Assembly (NCBI GenBank): GCA_029582165.1
Contig: CM055891.1
Span: forward strand, 33,436,048-33,500,047
From: Portulaca oleracea
Taxonomy: Eukaryota; Streptophyta; Magnoliopsida; Caryophyllales; Portulacaceae
Direction of reading: 5' to 3'
DNA: 64,000 nucleotides
Shown: piece by piece, positions 30,102 through 42,700 of the stretch
Layout: every line of letters starts with the position of its first letter
How positions within the stretch are numbered: the stretch's first letter is position 1
Made by a program: the position numbers and the translations under genes
Notes under the pieces: model-generated
Seen by the model: only the letters and a program-made list of their open reading frames with translations
Database searches by the model: none
Told to the model about the DNA's origin: nothing

Positions 30102-33100
30102 CTAGAACACAACCTTTTCGGGCTTGTCAGAATGGTTGTCCTGCAGGGTTCTGAAAGCGCATGGATCAGCGTCGACCAGCATCCTGACGACATCCCTCAT
30201 AGTAGGGCGCAGAGACGGGAGCATTGCGGTGCATACAGTCGCGATCCTCAGCACTTTCATCATGTCGTCTTTGACCCCAGGGGAGACCACCCTGCTGTCA
30301 AGAACATTCGCCTGATCGTTCACTTTCTGATTGTCATTGTTCAGGCAGGTCAGGACCCAGTAAACTATGTCTCTCCCTTCTCCGTATTGCTCCTCCACAG
30401 GACTCCTACCGGTCAAGAGTTCCAGGAGTACCACCCCGAAACTGTAGACGTCGCTCTTTTCTGTCACCTTACGCGTGTAGGCCAGCTCTGCATGGGAATC
30501 ATCGCGGGTCAATCATACAAACACATTGCGATTCTAACACATAATATTAAAACAATACTAGGGTTTCAATCAAAATTACTTTAAATTTCTAATGGGGTTT
30601 GAATCCAAAGGGTGTTTTCAGATCAGGAGTTAAATGAGCATAGTGATCAAGATCTTACAGTCAGAAAATGTGATCAGGAGCTTACCGGGAGCGATGTAGC
30701 CATGGGTGCCAGCAAAGCAGCTGTGCTCCGATCCCTCAAGAGACTCATCCGCGGCCTTAGCAACCCCAAAGTCCGCAATCTTGGGCTCATAGTCCTCGTC
30801 GAGCAAAATGTTGGTGGATTTTATGTCCCTATGAATGATCGGTGGCGAGCAGTCATGGTGCAGATAGGCAAGACCCTTGGCAACTCCCAAGGCGATCTTG
30901 AACCGCTTATACCAGTCTAATTCCGGGTGTCCTCCCTTGATCTCCCTCTGAATTGCTTGCATTAAGTTGCCCTTTGACATGTACTCAAACACCAGAAACC
31001 CTGTGCCTCCTCTCAGCAAACAAGCATAGAGCTTTAGTACATTCCTGTGCCTGATTTTCCCCAGAATGTTCATTTCTGCAGACAAAACTCGAAACCCAGA
31101 AGAACCCTTCCAGAGCTGCTTCACGGCTACTGTCCCGCCATTCTTTTTCAGGTCTAGCCGGTATACCTTCCCTGTGCCTCCGCTTCCTATCAAGTTTTCC
31201 TCTTCGAGATCACAAATTTCATCGATGTCAAACTCTAGGTGATGGAATGACTCAACCCTCCATTTCTGGTCCTTTTCGCCTCTGCCTTCGAGATCGTCAT
31301 CTGGGGAAGAGTTTGAGACTTTGTAGTGTCTGTAGTTTATGAGGAGCAGCCCGAATAATGCGACTACCAGGACAGACAACAGAATGCACGTCACAATTAT
31401 CTCAGTTGACAGCCCCCTCCTTTGGATTTCTGCACCGTTGCATGCTTGTAACCCGTAGTTTGCATATGTTTTCATGTCCTTGTCCGCGCAGAGAGCCTTG
31501 TTTCCTAGAAAGGAGTCCCCGGTTCCAATCTGCAGCAGATCAGAAGGGACAGTTCCGGATAATTGGTTGTTGGAAACATCTATCGCGCTCAGTTTCAGCT
31601 TTCCTAGACTCTGCGGGATCTGACCCGTGAGTCTGTTCTTGGAAAGGTTGAGGGAGTTCAACGAGCTCATCTGGGAAAATGAACTAGGGATGTTCCCGGT
31701 GAGCTCGTTCCCGGCTAGATTCATGTCTGCAAGCCTTGTGCACTGACCGAGCTCTGATGGGATCGGACCTCCTAGAACATTCGCTTGTAGCTGCAGCGAT
31801 GACAGCTGCTTCAATGCACCAATCTCCGGTGGGATCCCCCCGGAAAATGAGTTGTTGCTCAAGTAGAGCCTCTCTAGCCTAGCAAGCTGCCCGAGTTCAC
31901 GAGGAAGTGACCCGGAAAACCTGTTGTTTTCCAGGATCAACTGGCTCATAGTAACCGAGTTCGCTATTTCAGGAGATATCTCTCCTGTGAAACCATTGTT
32001 GCTGAAGTCTATTATATCTACATTCGGCATTGCCCATATCCCATCAGGAAGTTTCCCGGATAATCGGTTCTGATTGACTCTGAACCTGACAAGTGTCTTA
32101 CAATCGGCATAACCTGCAGGAAACTCCCCGGAAAACTGATTGTCCAAAGCAAGCAAGAACTCCAAGCTTCGGCCTTGGCACAAGTACCTTGGAAACGGAC
32201 CGCTGAGCTTGTTTTCAGAAATGTCGATGAGTACAAGAGGCGAAAACTTCCCAAAGCTTGGTGGGAATTCACCAGAGAAGTTGTTCCTGTAAATGGAGAA
32301 GCTCTTGAGATAGTGCAGATCTCCAAACCCCAGGGGAAGTACTCCTGTGAAACCATTCTCATAGATGTGGAAAACTGTCAAGTTCTTCAGATTGCCAATC
32401 TCAGGAGGCAAATCGCCGTAGAAATGATTCGCAGAGATGTCAAACTCCTGCAGAAGAGTGAGGTTTGCAAGCTCCTGAGGGATTCTACCGGTGAAGTTGT
32501 TATCGAAAAGCTCGATCTTCACCAACTTCTTCATCTCAGAAATCGAGTTCGAGATCACACCAGTGATCTCGTTTCTCGACAAATCCAACGTACCCAACTC
32601 CTGCAATCCATACAATGATTCCGGGATCTCTCCCACCCTCTTAGAGTTAGCCAAGAACAGCCAAGTCAGGTTCTTGAGATTGCCTAAACTATCCGGGATT
32701 CGACCCTGGGAGAACATGTTGTTTGCCAGGCCCAAAGAGGTCAATTCTGTCATGTTTCCAACCCATGCAGGAAACTCCCCAGTGAAGAAATTGGAGGACA
32801 GATCAAGCAGCTCCAAATTCCTCAACCCGGAAAGATCAGGAACTTCTCCCACCATCCTGTTCATACTGATGTTCAGGAGTTTCAGACCGCTGCACTGGCT
32901 CAACTCTTCAGGAATCTTCCCAGAGATTGAGTTTGATGTCAGAACAAGAGATTTAAGCCCTTGTAGCATACACAAATTAGGCGAAATCTCGCCCGATAAC
33001 GATGCATTGTTGAAGAAAATCCCAGTGACTCTCCCAGAATCTGGGTCACAAGTAACCCCAGAAAACTCACAAACAGGGTTAGAACCAACCCATGAGGTTA

Positions 33101-33251
33101 GATGCTTGTTTGTTGGGTCTTTTAGGTGGGATTTGAGATCAAGAAGAACCCTTTTTTCATCTGTTTCAAAGGCATGTTTTGGCGGGAAACAACAGAATTG
33201 TAGTAAGATCATCCATAGGATTACAGAGTGATGGTAGTTGATAGTTGCCAT
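30102..33251 (-). CDS. CEPR2: LRR receptor-like kinase, CEPR2 type (subfamily XI)
   Basis: Two exons, 33251-30686 and 30487-30102; 983 residues. The intron splits the kinase Glu codon after GTHGYIAP, the position expected for subfamily XI. A signal peptide spans about 1-27 (LWMILLQFCCFPP). The N-cap contains CEFSGVTCD, and about 20 leucine-rich repeats run from about 65 to 590. One TM lies at about 617-640, and the kinase runs about 680-960 with GSGGTGKVYR, VAVKQLW, HRDIKSTNILL, ADFGVAK and GTHGYIAPE. The repeat content (LFLANS, FHIYENGFTG, SIYRNNFSGEFP, ISENKLSGPFPRYLC) and the C-terminus (RMLVDADPCAF) match CEPR2 (At1g72180). CEPR2 is a receptor for C-terminally encoded peptides in nitrogen signalling and ABA responses. 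A 5' UTR intron about 33318-33793 is suggested by good splice sites. The ATG at 33275 is upstream in frame but lacks signal-peptide context. Confidence 0.93.
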
Positions 33252-35973
33252 TGAGATGAAAAGGGGGGCAAACAAAGGTTAGGGATGATGATGCAGCTCC
33301 ATTAGAAAACTCTGTCAAAGAAGCAGAAGAAAATTAACACTCAAAGAATCATTACCTGATTGCAAATTTGCAATAAAGTAATCAACAGTGAAACTGAAGA
33401 AAGATGTTCATAATCTCAGAGAGTTAAAATGTCACTAAAAACTGTAAGTGTGTTTGGCAATCAGGAAAAAAAGATTTTATCTTTCTTTGAAGCCACTCAT
33501 CAAACAGTTGGTGGGTATTTTCTTTGGGATGTTCTAAATTATATAAAAGAACATGGAAAGCAATCAACAGTGCTTAATTTGTAAACTACTCCATGGATGG
33601 AAGATCCTAGTCATGGAAAACAGCAACCCAAAAGATAACTGCCCAGATTTCTAAGTTAATTCATGAATCATGATGATTTTACCAAATCTTCAAAAAATCA
33701 AGCAAGCAAAAGATAAAAGTACACTACAAATGAAACACAAAGTTCATGGGTAATTGTAATTTAGATTACCCATGAAGATAAAGATCTCCTACCTTGATGG
33801 GTTCACTTCAAAATTCAGTGCATCTTTCTCTTTCCTGAGTTTTCTCAAATGTAGTAGGCAAAAAGAGTGTGAAGCAGAAGAGATAACTACATTACATGAG
33901 GAAAAAAGCAGAGAAAAAGGGATTGTTTGGGTGAAAACATGATGGGTTTTCCCCTTCTTTACAGGTAATCAACTGTAAGTGGTGTTATATTCAGATGGCC
34001 AAATAATACAAGAAACCTGGCCAAGACCCAATCCAAGACCGACCCGGGTTTTCAAACCTGAAATATAACAAACCCAAGATACGGGGCATACCGAACCCGA
34101 CCCGACCGAATTCACAGGTAGTTTCAATTAGTAGTGTAAGAGTGGGATGATTGGGAATGCATAATTGGAGAATTGAGAGAAGTTGATTTTGATTGAGACG
34201 TGGAAGGAAGGAGGGAAGAATTGAGTCACGAATAGTCAAATAGCATTATACAATTTTGTTTTTATCAGTCAGTTTTTGATGTAACATTTTCACTATGTTC
34301 ATCAATGTGGTCTCATTGTAGAGGTATGTTGAGAGAGACCATTCATACCTGAATCAACGTGATTAAGAATCTAATATGATTAATTGATTATATTTACCAA
34401 CAATCGTATTCTGCAAATTTTACGTATAATAACAGTTTTGGTGAGACGAGCTCTTTTTGGGGTGATCTCTTGAAGATTTCACTATTACTATCAAGTAATA
34501 AGTAATATTCGCTATCACTTTTACTTTTCACTTTTGTACGAAATTATGTTCATCACGCATTTAAAGATAATTATTTTATATGATGAACTATCATAAGTAT
34601 TTGGAAATTAATAGTCAAATTTGTCGAAATTTAATTGCATGTAGTGTACGTGATAGTCGATAGTCGATAGATAACCAGAATGACTTGCTCATAAGAATGT
34701 GAAGAAGAGTTTACTAATAAATGACTTTTATCAAAATCTCCTCAAATTGAGTATATATTTAAGGTCCCAGGTTCGATTCCCCTCTTCTCCTTGTTATTAT
34801 TGCCTATTCAAATGCAATCTTACAATAAATTTATATTGGGATGATGCAATAATATAGAATATATTAATCTTGTTTATTTAAAGAATTCTAATCACTTGAG
34901 ATAGTGATCTCATTTCAAGTGATAGTATCATTACTTAAGGATACAAAGTATTTTTAATAACTAATGGTAATCTAGGAAGACACTTTCTCCACCACATATA
35001 ATCATACACTTGTAATCTTTTATGTAAGTTAGGTATATAACTTTCATATATAGCTATGATGAAACAATATCTAGTAAACATTCTCATATACGTAAGTTTT
35101 TTTTTTTTTTTTTTTTGCCCCAAATGCATATCTTAATTAAATATTCCAAAAAATGTTTAGGTTGAATCTATAAAGTTGTAGGAATTAAAGAGTTAGGTAG
35201 ATTTGGATGGGTCATCCACCTAATGGCATATCATGTCTTAGAGGCGGTGGATTATTTCAAACTAAAGGTAAATCTATATTTAACTATTTGTTTATCGCGG
35301 CATATTTAACTAAGGGTGTATTTGGTGCAAAGGAAATAAATTACCAAATAAAGATGGTATGTAGGTAAATTACAAATATAAATGTGGGAAGGTGGATTAA
35401 ATTTTAGGGTTTACCATGGTATAAAAATTGGTGTTATCATATAAAATTGTGGCGAAATTTTTTATTTATTATATAAATATAACATCTTAGCCCTTCTGAT
35501 ATATATAATTACAATTTAACATCTATTTTTGGTTTAGAAAGTCTTATTAGACTATATTTTCCCTATAATGTTGTTGATAAAAAAGGAAAGTTTTCCCAAG
35601 GACAATGAAAAATAATGTAATCTCCATCATAATGATACCAATTATTACGAGCAAAGAATCGACAAGCTATATTATGGCTTATGAAGTGAAGAATAACGAA
35701 TTAATGTACCGTACATAAGGATATTATTAGTACGAATATATTGTACATATATATGTCAATTCATATAAATTCGAATTGAATAATTGGAGAAAACTAAATT
35801 AAATTGTGATTAAGATGAAGTACGAACCCCATGCCATGACAGGGTGTAGTAGGACAATACCCACGCCCTCGTAGGCCCCCATGGACATGGACATTGGTCC
35901 TACCACAACAACTACGGTAAGTACACATACTAATAACGGCTTAAGTAATCTTCAATCTAATTATAATTTATAA

Positions 35974-36223
35974 GGCCCTGTTCTTTTATGCGGTATTTTG
36001 TGGAATGGTGTGGTGGGGTGTGGTGGAATTGTGACGGGTATGGTGGAATTTTGGTAGGTTATTGGTATGTGGGGTAGGTGAGGAGAGAGAATGTAAAAAG
36101 TAGAGGAGAAAAGTGAGGAGAGAGAAAAGTAATAATTTGCGGTAAAATGTGGCGGGTTGTGACAAACTGCGGTAGGATGTGGCACGGCACCGCGGTTTAC
36201 CAACCGCAGAAAAGAAGAGGGCC
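35974..36223. mobile_element. Tourist-like MITE with TAA target duplication
   Basis: Starts GGCCCTGTTCTTTTATGCGG, ends CCGCAGAAAAGAAGAGGGCC. TAA on both sides (35971-35973 and 36224-36226). The core is GTGGTGGGGTGTGGTGG-like, that is, the reverse orientation of the CCACAA core. Confidence 0.85.
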
Positions 36224-38827
36224 TAAGCCTTTGCCATTTGCATGGCCATGGGAACCCTACCTACTTCCCCTCCACTTGTATGATAGTATTTCGGACTTGT
36301 TCGGTCGAGTTTACTATAAGTATTTATGTTCAACATTCAGTGGCGATGAATGTTTGTTGTATTTTTATAGCGTATTTATTTTTGTAGATTAGTATTGCTC
36401 GACAATTATTAGTGCATGTCAATTGGAATCACAAGAAGTTGTTTATAATGAATCGAGAAAAACAAGCCTGATCACTAGTGGGGTGACTGTTAAAGGGTTA
36501 AGAGTATAAAAAACTTTTGATTGATATGGTTTCACATGAAATAAGAGCAAGGTTAACTGAGAGGTATCTCACTCAAATCTTAACAATCCTCATGTTCATT
36601 ATTAAAAAATCATTATTAAACTTGCAAACATCTGCTTAACTGTTTTTTGTCAAAATATATTCCGCGTAATCTCATTAATGAATCGAATATCAACACAACA
36701 TGTGTTCTTTTACATACACCTTTTTATATAGGTCATTTATTCAAGTAAATTTGTCCAAACTTTGATAGCGGGTGCAGAGTACAACAAAACTTTAAACTCA
36801 GTTAATATATATTGAAATGTTGACCAATGAAATTTCTTGATTATGATATCAGATTTGTGTATTGTATGCAGTTCCGCTTCCTCATTTCTCCATAGGTTAG
36901 TAGACTCATTAGACCTTCTTTGAAATAAGAGGCTTGGTGGATGGTCCGACTTATCAATATAAAAAGAAAATTATACGCATATATTTTGAAATGTTGGTTA
37001 ATGATGTAGCTCATTGTTAGGGATGATAATTGAATAGGAGACATATTCATGAATCTACTATAAAATTTATATACCAAAAGAGGATGTCCAAATCAAGCCC
37101 TACAATGACATACAAAAAACGAGGGAAAGCGTAGTATTGAGATTGAATTGGGCGGTGGTTAAATCTTACACGCCCTACGAAATAGAAATGGGCCCTAAAG
37201 TCGCAACAATGAGATCCCATTCACATAAACAAAAAGACAGAAAAAATAAAGTTGGAGGGATCACTGGGTCAGGATCATTAACTGTTTAATTACCCACTAC
37301 TGCATAAAAATGGGCCCTTTTAATTGGGTAAAATCCACGAATTACCATCAAGGGAAATATACCTTGCAAGTGGCAATAATGTAAAATATAAAAGATTTTC
37401 GCATAATTCTAAGTACTAAATTACAATTAAGACTTGTCATTAAAAAAATCAATTGGGTTTGTTTAATATTTTCTCCCTCGGTACCTTTTTAAAATTTTTT
37501 ATCACCGGCTCATTGTTATATTTTAATTTGAAAAGTCGTGGAAATAATGGAAGGTGGATTGATATATTTTAATTTGAAAATAATGATAGGTGGAAATAAA
37601 GTGGAAGTTTTATTTGAAAAGTTTTCACTTTTAATAAAAAGAAAAATGGAAAGTTATAGTGAATCGTGGTGGAAATTGGAAATTTACGGTGCAGTGTGGA
37701 ACTGCAAACGAACCCGCCATAAAAAAAAAGAATGGGGTTGGACCAAAAGATAAATATCACTTGTCTTTATTGTAGTATTATAATTATAATCATGGACAGG
37801 TTTTGTAACCGACAGCTAAAAAACATTTTTAAAATATGGGGCTATAGGAAGCCACTCTAACTATCAGAGTCAGGTTTCGATCATGGAATCTGTGGGTTAT
37901 GGGTCTACCACGCTTCTGCTTCTGATTTAATAAAAGAAAATAGCGTGTAAATGTAAGATAAATTGTATAAAACTTCATAATCATTGCCTTATTTATAATT
38001 TTTCTTGTTGAGTTTTATCCAATAAATAAGATAGACTTACAGATAATTAATTCTTGTTAATTTGCTACTTTTTTTGAGAAACAATTCCACCCATCGCATT
38101 ATTGAACTAAGAAGATGACAATATACATCTAAAAATGCTGAAATATATCTCATTCAATGATGTCGCTTGTTAAGTAAGGTGCAACATATTAATCCAATCG
38201 AAAAGAACCTGTACTTATTTCAAAATGTTTTGTCAATCATATTCATCATTAAGACAATCGAACAATAGATAGACTTGCAAAATGGGATCAAGTCCATTAC
38301 AAAAATCTCTCCAACATTTCATACGAGGATAATTTAGGCAGAATTTTACAAGAAAAGGCTTCTTAAATTTTAAAACTTATCTTTAAATGTTTTTAAAAAA
38401 ACCAATCAAACCAAAAGAAACCAAAGTCTTAAAGGCAAATTCCCCTATAACAAGTGTCCTATAGGCTATATAACTTGGCCTTTAGACCCACAAAGGAAAT
38501 TTGGAGATTAGAATGTGGAAACCCAAATAGCAAATGAAAGAGCAAAGTGGTAAGAGAGTACACAAACATATGGAGGATATTAGAGCTTGAAAATTGACAA
38601 TAGTGAACCTTAGCCTCTATATATGCATCCATGTGCATGGCATTATCTAAGGGACCATTGGTATAGCCATAACAAGCCATTTATTTGACCACATTTTGTT
38701 TCCATCCATCTACAAACAAAATAACCCAACTTTCCTAATGGACCATCCATCAAAATTTGTCATATTTTTCAATCTACTAATTGCATTATTTGATGTCTTT
38801 GATTTTTTTTTTTTTTTAAAAATGGAT

Positions 38828-39200
38828 CATAGTGTACCGCGTTTCAGGTCTTGAGATTGTGATAAGCCGAACTTTGAAATTGCATCACAGTAAACCAAAT
38901 TGTGAAAATATTCGACTGCAATGCACTGCCACCCAATTGAATAAAACCAACTTGGTGGATTGCATAGTTTAGTTTACTGCAATCAAATCTGTCACACTAA
39001 AGTGTACTAAAATCCAACTCATGAAATGTCAGACCTACTGAAATCCAGCATGTCATACTTTAATTTCACTTAATTTCACTCAACTCTATGATAGTAAATT
39101 GTAATCCAATAGTTTCACAATTCAATTTATTGTGATAGAATCTTCAAGTTCAATTTACCACGACCTCAAGACCTAAAGTACGCTGCACTACCGTCTACAA
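38828..39200. mobile_element. Foldback MITE
   Basis: The left arm (about 38832-38880: GTGTACCGCGTTTCAGGTC, TTGAGATTGTGATAA) is inverted at about 39140-39190 (GACCTCAAGACCTAAAGTAC, GCTGCAC). The interior has repeated short units such as TTGTGA.A and CCAATTTG-like. No protein, and no clear target duplication. Confidence 0.55.
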
Positions 39201-39779
39201 TGCAAGATTCTCCAATTTAAACCAACTACTTTTGACATCTTAATATTCAGTTTCAAACTATTTAACCCAAGACTATTACCAAGGCAAATCACCAACAGCT
39301 AGCACCTCGTACAACCAGATCCCCCCACTATTCCATTGATGAAACCATAAATAAATGTGGTGATCCAATACACTTTGTGATTCAAAAACACAACAAAAGA
39401 GTTGACCAAATCTTTATCAAAACAAGCAAGCAACTTACACAACAAACAAAAATGCACCACACCTCATAAAGATATGCATTACTTCTTAAAATCTTATGTA
39501 CATGCTTGTATCAATCCAAATACCCAAAAAAAAAAAATTAATCAATGTGGGAATTAAACTAATGCATAATATATAAACAAATCTAAAGCAATCTTCATAA
39601 AAAACAACAGAAGATAGATCTCCCAAGAATAAGATATCTAGATAACTAGATTCATAAAACGTCAAAAGGGCAGGTTTACCAAAACTTTCACAACGACTAA
39701 ATCGTAGTATCGATTTTCTTGGCTGCTGATATCAATCAAACTAACCGATTTCAGACAATCTCATGGCTTATGGCAGCCA

Positions 39780-42700
39780 TCAGAAAGGAGGCGGGCCCCC
39801 CTGCGCGGGAAAGAGCTGTGACAGTTGGTTGATGACGTCCATAACCTAAGTAAACACAAACAAGCAAGAGTTGCATCATGATACATGCCAGAAGAAACGC
39901 GCACAACGGTCTGTTTGAAAATACCAACCCTATGATGATGTCTTTGCTCGCGTCATTTTCGTTTGATCAGAAATTTTGCATTTTGTAGGTTAAATGAGGG
40001 GGAAGATTACTGAAATGGGAAAAAAATCCGGTTTTGAAGATTTCTAAAGCTCATTCTCCTGCTACAATGGAAGTGAGTGTTTTTTTCCTGGTTTTGAAGA
40101 AAAGAAAGTAGAATATGGTACCTCCTTATCATTTTGATACTTGGCAATATTCCAAGGGTTCTGCGAGCACTGCATTAGTAGTAGCAACAACAGGTTAGAG
40201 ATGAAAATCGGTGGAGAAAGAAAAGAACAAATAGACATCGACGAATAGTAAACTAAAATATGGGCTCGGTACGTACATCCATCATGGCTTGCTGAACTCT
40301 GGGGTTCTGGAATCCCTTGGCAAGATCGGGATTTGACATAATTTTTGAGATAACCTCTTCCGGTGTAACTCCGAGTTGATCTACCAAACAAATATCGAAA
40401 GCTTTAGAAAGGAGTCAACCCATCAAACGGTAATTTCGGACAATGTTGCGAGAAAAAGCACCAACTCACCGAACTGCTGCTTGACATCAGGACTGTTAAG
40501 GTCAAAATTTTTTAGGGTGTCCACCATGCGGCTGTCCCATTCAGGGTTTCCTGCCATGTTGTCTCTGAAAAGGGAATAATACTCATCATTCTTGACAAAG
40601 ACACGGTTTTTAAGGTTGTTTTTTTGAAAGGCTTTCTGTGAGTCCGCATGAATCGGCCCCTCCATGCTCATGGGGGAAAAGGTTGCGCTCAAACGTGTTT
40701 CTCCTAAGAGTTTGTTGTTGTGTTTTACTCTTGACAGACACTAAAATGTAGGAATTAAGACACAAGAGACCACAGAAAAGAAAAGCAAAAATCACATGAC
40801 TCGGGGTTTCTCAGAATCTCTATTGGTCATAGAACTTAGATGAGAAGTATCGTTTAAGAAGATCCAAGACATAGGCAACCAGAAAAGCTGATTTCGTTAA
40901 TGATTATTTGAGGTATATGTTCAATTATATCGGCTTCAGAGTTCAGTAATGATAACATAGAATTTGGGGAGAATGATGTCAAGTAATCAGGAAAACCCAA
41001 ACGTAGAGAAGACGAAAATGAATACTCACAGCATTTCTTGTAGCTGCTGACGATATACCGGATTTTGCATCATCCCTGGCATGAAAAGTACTGCTAAGTC
41101 ACCCAGACAAATGGCAGAATGACACTCGCATTCACATAGCGATAACAGTCTCATCCCACTCAATTTGCAGCAAACGAACATAGAGCAAGTTTTTTCAAAC
41201 TTGACATCGAGTTTCATAAGTAAAAAGTGGGAATATGGAGTAAAAAGTCTTTGTTTTGGACGGATATTATTGTTTGATAAAAACTCTTCACCTTCATATT
41301 TTGAACAAACATAAGGTCTGAATTCTGCCAGTTTTAAATATTTGATTGCCCTAAATGGTTTAAGCAGAAATGTAAGAAATCATCAACAAGAAGGTCAAGA
41401 TGAGAAATACTAACATTTAAAGGTAGTTGGATTTCTCATCTCCTCAGGTAGATGCCTGCAACATCACAGGTTTACTAGTACTGTTACCGAGAATGACAAT
41501 GAAAAGAAAACCACGGAACAAAAAACTAGCAGTGTTGAGGAACGAAGACATAGCATCCTCAAATTCGAAGTCCAAAAGATGTTTGTGATTGCAAATGGAA
41601 ACATGCATCAAACAGAAGTAGTAGAAACAATATATGTTATAAAGCAGAATTGGTAAAAGATATATTACGGATAAACCATCTTTTGCACAGTTGGATCATC
41701 CATCATTTTCTCCAGAGCTTCCACAGATAAGATAGAACTTCGTTTTCCTGGTGGTGCACACAAGACCACAGACATTAATCCATGAAGAAGTTACACATGC
41801 AGTTTCCTTGGAAGACTGAAACAACTACAATAAGATCACTAATATCTCTAACAACAAAATCACAACTCGAGCATTTGAGAAAGACGAAAAAGTTCACATC
41901 TGTATTTTTTTCCCCCAAAAACCACACATCAATCACAAGTCACAACTAACCTGAAGATGCATCTTCCTTCATACCGCTAGCTTCATATGAAGCAGCTCCA
42001 TTTTGTACCACCTCCACCTGCAGCAAATAAGGTTAACCAACACACAATCAATGTCAAACAAATATGCCAAACTGCAGGCTCTGTTGTCGGCACTACCTCA
42101 GCAGAGGATGCTGGGCTTGCTGGCGTTGCGGATGATCCATTAACGTCCTCAAACGGGCTCTTCAGCAAAGTCTCTTCCGGAGAGACGTCCACAAAAGCTA
42201 CAGATGAAAATTCCCATCAAGATTGAATATCCTAAAGCAATTCTACAACTAAGAAACTGAAAAAATGGAATCAGATGTCATTATAGTAACATTTATAAGT
42301 ATTCTAACTAGCACTGATAAGAATTTGGGTACGGGTCAAATTCGGGTCAGTCAAGTTCGTTCAATGCCGAAATTTGGACGAGAAATTGATGCCCGAACCC
42401 CGTTTTTCGGGTCGGACAATTCAGACGGGAACTAAATCCAAGTCATAATCGGGTTCGGACTTTGGACAATAGGATAAACAAAAATACGGTGTCCGAATAT
42501 TCGGTCAATGTCAAAACTCGGACGAAAAATTTATGACCAAACCCGGTTTTTTCGGGTCTGACAAAATTTTGCCAACTCTAATCCCAACATAAATATAATT
42601 CCTGTTACTATCTATTTGACGTTCTGTTGTCCAAGATACTTACTTCAACATTTAAGAAACAAAATTCAGAAGCACTAGGAGCAAGGGAACAATACCGGAT

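Larger units (their letters stand above)
33794..39779. other. Gene-poor intergenic region
   Basis: Apart from the CEPR2 leader exon (just left of about 33940) and the repeats listed separately, I see no gene. A tRNA-like B box (GGTTCGATTCC) at about 34771 has no matching A box. The region is AT-rich with isolated A and T runs (35099-35116, 38806-38818). Confidence 0.5.

Noticed and set aside
34755..34800. tRNA-like GGTTCGATTCC motif
   Set aside because: No A box or cloverleaf could be assembled around it; at most a SINE fragment.
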